Source: Phoronis ovalis
Taxonomy: Eukaryota > Phoronida > Phoronidae
Length of the DNA: 37,817 bases
NCBI GenBank assembly: GCA_028565635.1
Contig: JAOXYB010000008.1
Span: 1 to 37,817 of the forward strand
Direction: 5' to 3'
Below, piece by piece: positions 34,146 to 37,817 of this stretch (positions within the stretch are counted from its first letter, which is position 1; each line of letters begins with the position of its first letter). The position numbers were made by a program, and so were the translations under genes. The notes beneath the pieces were generated by a model. It was not told the DNA's origin and did not search any database. It saw only the letters and a program-made list of their open reading frames with translations.

Positions 34146-35298
34146 TTTCACGTTGTTTCCAAAGAAGCAATATGGCAGCCTCCAGGGGTACGACACCTAG
34201 TGGGTTATACAAAGCATTAGAGATGGCATAAAAGTCAAATTTAAAAAAACACAAGTTATTTAATTAAATAATGGTAAGTATGAGCTAAACATATAAAAAA
34301 ATTAGTTGTAAAGTAAAATATATATATTTCCAGTAGGTGTTTTATATTTATTGCATGTATTAACAATAAATATTTCAACTACGGTTACTGATTCTACATC
34401 TTTACGTATGAACTTCGCCATACTTGTTGACCTTTGGGTGAGACTGGTACTGTTTTCCTTCCGTGAATTTTTTTTGATCATAAAGATTGGTTGGCAAGCA
34501 AATTGTAACCTATTTACATTTATGTGATAAAGGAAAAACGCGTGAATTCAGCTGTGGTGAGTTTGTTAGACTATACTTGTGTAATTCTGTGCAATCGATT
34601 ATATTTTCAAACTCGTTGAAACTAATATAAAACAAATAACATAATAAAGCAATGGATATGCCCGAATGGATGCGGGGGTCTGTAATCTGTTGGAGACCGA
34701 TAAAAGATGACTCATATATAGCATGTGAGACTAGGATGTTTAACATGTATGTATCATAAACACAGACTGTAAAGGTCGGCATTAATGTTTTTTCCTAAAT
34801 TTTGTTGAATCATTTAAGTTTTGTGAAAATAATCAAAATGGTCCACCTGTTGCTATCATCAGCTTTATATAATTTATTATAATTTATTTATTAATTATGG
34901 TCCTGCATCATTGTTATATTAAATCCCATTTGTCACCGCCTATTAATCAAATTGACTGAAATCTTACTCACTGGTTACTGACTCGTAATGCTTAACAGTT
35001 ATACATGGTTCTATGTTATTTATAATTATAGCTTTTATAATTAATTTTTATTTCATATTTATTATAAGTATTCCCAGCTCAGCTAGGCAATTATGTATTT
35101 TTGTTGTCACCAAAATTTCTAGTAAATGCTTTTCAGAGATTGTTGTATATATACAAGATTTGAAGAATTGTGGTCTCCATTTGATTTTCAGTATGTGTTT
35201 ATAAATTACTCCATATTACCTCATTGAAATTCAGGAATTTTGTACACAGTCAGAATATTTTAACATGATTGTAGATTGTTTTATTATTTCTTTTACAG
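34146..35298. other. Divergent intergenic region, probable promoter area
   Basis: This separates the XRN2 start (minus) from the first plus-strand exon candidate. Apart from the YY1-like site I see only AT-rich sequence. 5' UTR exons of either gene could be here but cannot be placed. Confidence 0.5.
34169..34179 (+). promoter_or_regulatory. YY1-like site just upstream of the XRN2 start
   Basis: AATATGGCAGC differs from the YY1 consensus AANATGGCGGC at one base. It lies 24 bp upstream of the XRN2 ATG, where YY1 sites often mark TATA-less housekeeping promoters. Confidence 0.4.
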
Positions 35299-35367
35299 TG
35301 TATGATTTGATATGCAGGCATGAGTGTTAGCATTTTTAGTTGTTGTATTCAAGAGGAACCTCCACAG
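35299..35367 (+). CDS. Candidate first coding exon of a divergent plus-strand gene (possible G-protein alpha N terminus)
   Basis: Acceptor ttcttttacag at 35288-35298, ATG at 35320 preceded in frame by TGA, then MSVSIFSCCIQEEPPQ, and the strong donor CAG/GTAAGT. The SIFSCCIQEE segment resembles the palmitoylated SIMACCLSEE N terminus of G-alpha-q. The exon ends in phase 0. The next candidate (37101-37170) needs two bases carried in, so an intervening exon or a different partner is required. Exon-like signals are clear; identity is tentative. Confidence 0.4.
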
Positions 35368-35842
35368 GTAAGTGTCATGTTGGAGTTGATTAATTTTATT
35401 GAATATAAAGGTAGCGCCAGCAGCTAGACCCACCTCTGCTAAATCTCTGATTTGGTCAAAACAAGAATTTAATGGAGATTGGCACAGCCAGGATGTACTG
35501 TAAATTACTAGAAAAAAATTACGATATATTATCATAATTATCAAAACATTGACTCATTGTGCTCATGGTAAACGTGTACCAAGCACATTATATATGCAAT
35601 TTAACTTGCAGTGATTGGTATATGTGATGTATAGAGATCCTTGTATATGTGAGACAAATTTTCAAACTCAGTAGAGCTTTATTTTTGTATAGATGAAAAT
35701 TTGCTGTATATAGCATTATTTTCTAGATTCTGAATCCTCATGCACGGGGCCTCTCATTAAATACAAATAAACATTTTACTATTTTTGACTTAATAATTTT
35801 TGTTCTCAATTACATACATCAGTGAGGGCTGTAGGGGAGGTA

Positions 35843-36120
35843 TCGCGAGCAGCGAGCATTTGGTCAGTTAGGTGCGAGCAGCGAGCATTGCCCCTTGGTC
35901 TGTTAAGTTCGAGCAGCGAGCATTGTCTTTTGGCGAATATTATATTGCATTTTTTTTTAATTTATAGTACTATTTTGTGTTGACGACTTCTTTTTTTTTT
36001 TTTAGTTGTCGATTTTTTTTGGCGACCGTTTTTTTTTTGGTTGTCAAGTTTTCTTGTTAAGTGCGAGCAGCGAGCATTGCCGGTTTTTAAGTGCGAGCAT
36101 TGTACCTTGGGGGTACCCCC
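35843..36120. repeat. Degenerate interspersed repeat with core CGAGCAGCGAGCATTG
   Basis: Core copies start near 35844, 35874, 35910 and 36063, with a shortened copy at 36091. They are separated by T-rich spacers that contain GGCGA and GTTGTC words. The block ends in the 12-bp perfect palindrome GGGGGTACCCCC (36109-36120). GC content is locally higher than its surroundings. Confidence 0.85.
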
Positions 36121-36896
36121 TGCCCCCTCATCAGTGCAATTTAAATTAAATTTTAATCAAATTATTACAAATCATTTACATGCACTTGGTATTGCCATCA
36201 CCGTGATTGCCACATGAACCCAAACGTTTTCTGGCAGGATGCTCATTTTGTGAATGAAAAATCATGAGTCACGAGATTGTGCTATTCCATTCACAAAACC
36301 TGCATACTGGAATCATTAGGTACACATGTGGATCTCGACAGTGGTCCGACCAAATGCATGCCAATTTTTGTTGATAATACTGTTGTACTTTTTATGTGGA
36401 CATACATGTACACTGGGCAGAATCTACAGAGAACTACAAAATCAGTGGAATTTTAACTCCAATTTTGTCTATACATTGCATGAAATTTCTGGTACACGTG
36501 ATGTATTTTTAGGATATTGGAATTTACATCAGACAGGGCAAAACAAACAAAAATGTGATAATTTTTGACAAAAACTCATTAATCTAATTAATCTAAGTGT
36601 TGGGTTGAACAAACTAATGGCGAATATTGTGTTATATAATAAATATTGTATTCTACTTTAGCTCTTAATTTCAGTGCTGTATGAGATATTGTGTATTAAC
36701 AGCTGATTTACTAAGTTTCATGTTATGTGTATGATAATTGCAGTTAATCTAATGTTGATGATGATAGCCTACAGCTACATAATACCATATATGTTCAGTA
36801 TATCAAATTGTTTGTACTCTTAACATTAACTGTTATCACCCAAACTGCTGAGTTTGTTAGCCAGACTTGATCAAATACCATATATATATATGTAGA

Positions 36897-36916
36897 TGTA
36901 CATGTACATGTACATG

Positions 36917-36999
<83 letters not shown>

Positions 37000-37008
37000 G
37001 TACATGTA
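36897..37008. repeat. Microsatellite (CATATA)n with CATGTA ends
   Basis: About 110 bp of six-base units, catata in the centre and catgta variants at both edges. It lies just upstream of the candidate exon at 37101. Spurious open frames through it are composition artefacts. Confidence 0.95.
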
Positions 37009-37100
37009 CTATCATAGACTTATTTTACTTAGGTCATGCTGTCCCAGATGGTATATAATTTACTCTGACAAGATAATAACTGATTCTTATTATTTTTCAG

Positions 37101-37170
37101 CAAAGCTAAAGCAGATATAGAAAAACATTTCAAAGATCTTGAAAAGAAACAAGATCTTGAGGAAAAACAG
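37101..37170 (+). CDS. Candidate internal exon, helical segment resembling the G-alpha alpha-N helix
   Basis: Acceptor attatttttcag, donor CAG/GTAACA, 70 nt. Only one of the three frames is open; it gives KAKADIEKHFKDLEKKQDLE then EKQ. The text aligns residue for residue in character with the G-alpha-i helix IDRNLREDGEKAAREVK: I, acidic, basic, polar, bulky, basic, acidic, then a shared K and the closing E.K. In that family it is followed by LLLLG and the P-loop GxGESGKST, which would lie past the window's right edge. It could also be an unrelated coiled-coil exon. Confidence 0.4.
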
Positions 37171-37312
37171 GTAACATGTCATTGGTTAACTTTCCAATAT
37201 TCCAATTATTAACATCTAGTGTTAACAGCTCTTTTGACCTGCTGCCTAAAAGATAGTCATTGTTATTTTGAAAAGCACGGTTATACTTGTTTAGTACGAC
37301 ATTTGCTCTTTT

Positions 37313-37573
37313 TAACGAGATCTGTAATTATTTCTTTTGTCACCGAGTAAAAAATGGTTTTAACCATGAACGTCAGAGTATTTCTGTAGCGCATATATAT
37401 TGAACAGGGAACCCCACTTACATTCATTGTTTAACGTAATGTTATATGTCAGAATACTTAGTTGTCTTACTTCCGACTGATACACAATGACGTCACACAT
37501 TGACATACGTTTGTAAAGGGAAATGATAACGGATATTTACAAAACATGAACCTTTCAGAAATTCTGAAATTTG

Positions 37574-37638
<65 letters not shown>

Positions 37639-37712
37639 CAGAAATACTCTGACGTTCATGGATAAAACCATTTTTTACTCGGTGACAAAAGAAATAATTA
37701 CAGATCTCGTTA
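37313..37712. mobile_element. Long-inverted-repeat element, MITE-like
   Basis: Arms of 76 bp at 37313-37388 and 37637-37712 are reverse complements with one mismatch. They enclose 248 bp that include a CATATA microsatellite. The outermost bases are TA on both sides, which would fit a TA target duplication with a terminal repeat starting ACGAGATCTG, as in Tc1/mariner-derived MITEs. It has no coding capacity. The family assignment is an inference. Confidence 0.6.
37574..37639. repeat. Microsatellite (CATATA)n inside the inverted-repeat element
   Basis: Eleven copies of catata next to the inner edge of the right arm of the MITE-like element. Same unit as the larger array 570 bp upstream. Confidence 0.95.
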
Positions 37713-37817
37713 CACTCACACTGATTAAAATATTTCAACTTTGTTTCAACTGAATTTCTATTGCCTTTATTTAGTACGTTTTTCAGGAGTAACTAGCATT
37801 TAAATGTATAAAACAAA

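Noticed and set aside
34408-34440. ATG followed by MNFAILVDLW and a GTGAGA donor, considered as first exon of the plus-strand gene
   Set aside because: Its phase does not fit the next candidates and its content does not resemble any known N terminus.
36867-37120. Open frames of 63 and 74 aa with TYTYTY or MYMYIY repeats
   Set aside because: Pure translation of the CATATA microsatellite.

Overview
This is animal nuclear DNA: AT-rich, with many short exons bounded by GT-AG introns, microsatellites and old transposon pieces. Frequent acatgta-type words and a protein close to but distinct from vertebrate orthologues suggest a lophotrochozoan, perhaps a bivalve mollusc. That placement is an inference; no taxonomic marker is present.

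The window is dominated by one complete gene on the minus strand, XRN2 (nuclear 5'-3' exoribonuclease 2, yeast Rat1). It runs from an ATG at 34145 to a stop at 10264-10266. I placed 30 coding exons by hand. All splice phases agree and the frame closes at 981 residues, against about 950 in human. The catalytic acidic residues, the CCHC zinc knuckle and the conserved second half are intact. The C-terminal third is a long RGG and Gly-Tyr-rich tail spread over the last five exons, ending in a short terminal exon beyond a 1 kb intron. Intron 28 is unusually long (about 7.5 kb).

Layout. 1-9360: no gene that I can support; a 30-bp tandem repeat at the left edge, a 26-bp duplication and one CTCF-like site. 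9365-10263: probable XRN2 3' UTR or downstream flank. 10264-34145: XRN2. Its introns hold a LINE fragment (intron 9), minisatellites (introns 1, 18 and 28), two exon-like segments not in the main model (introns 10 and 26) and a pair of CTCF-like sites (intron 26). 34146-35298: divergent intergenic or promoter region with a YY1-like site. 35299-37817: plus-strand exon candidates whose translations resemble the N terminus of a heterotrimeric G-protein alpha subunit, plus a degenerate GC-richer repeat, two CATATA microsatellites and a 400-bp long-inverted-repeat element resembling a MITE.

XRN2 degrades the downstream RNA after poly(A) cleavage (torpedo termination) and trims rRNA and snoRNA precursors. 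The plus-strand gene, if real, is an unrelated divergent neighbour. I found no operon, CRISPR array, tRNA or rRNA, and nothing I would call an undescribed biological system. The most distinctive points are alternative processing of XRN2, the FUS-like tail, and the possible G-alpha gene at the right edge.
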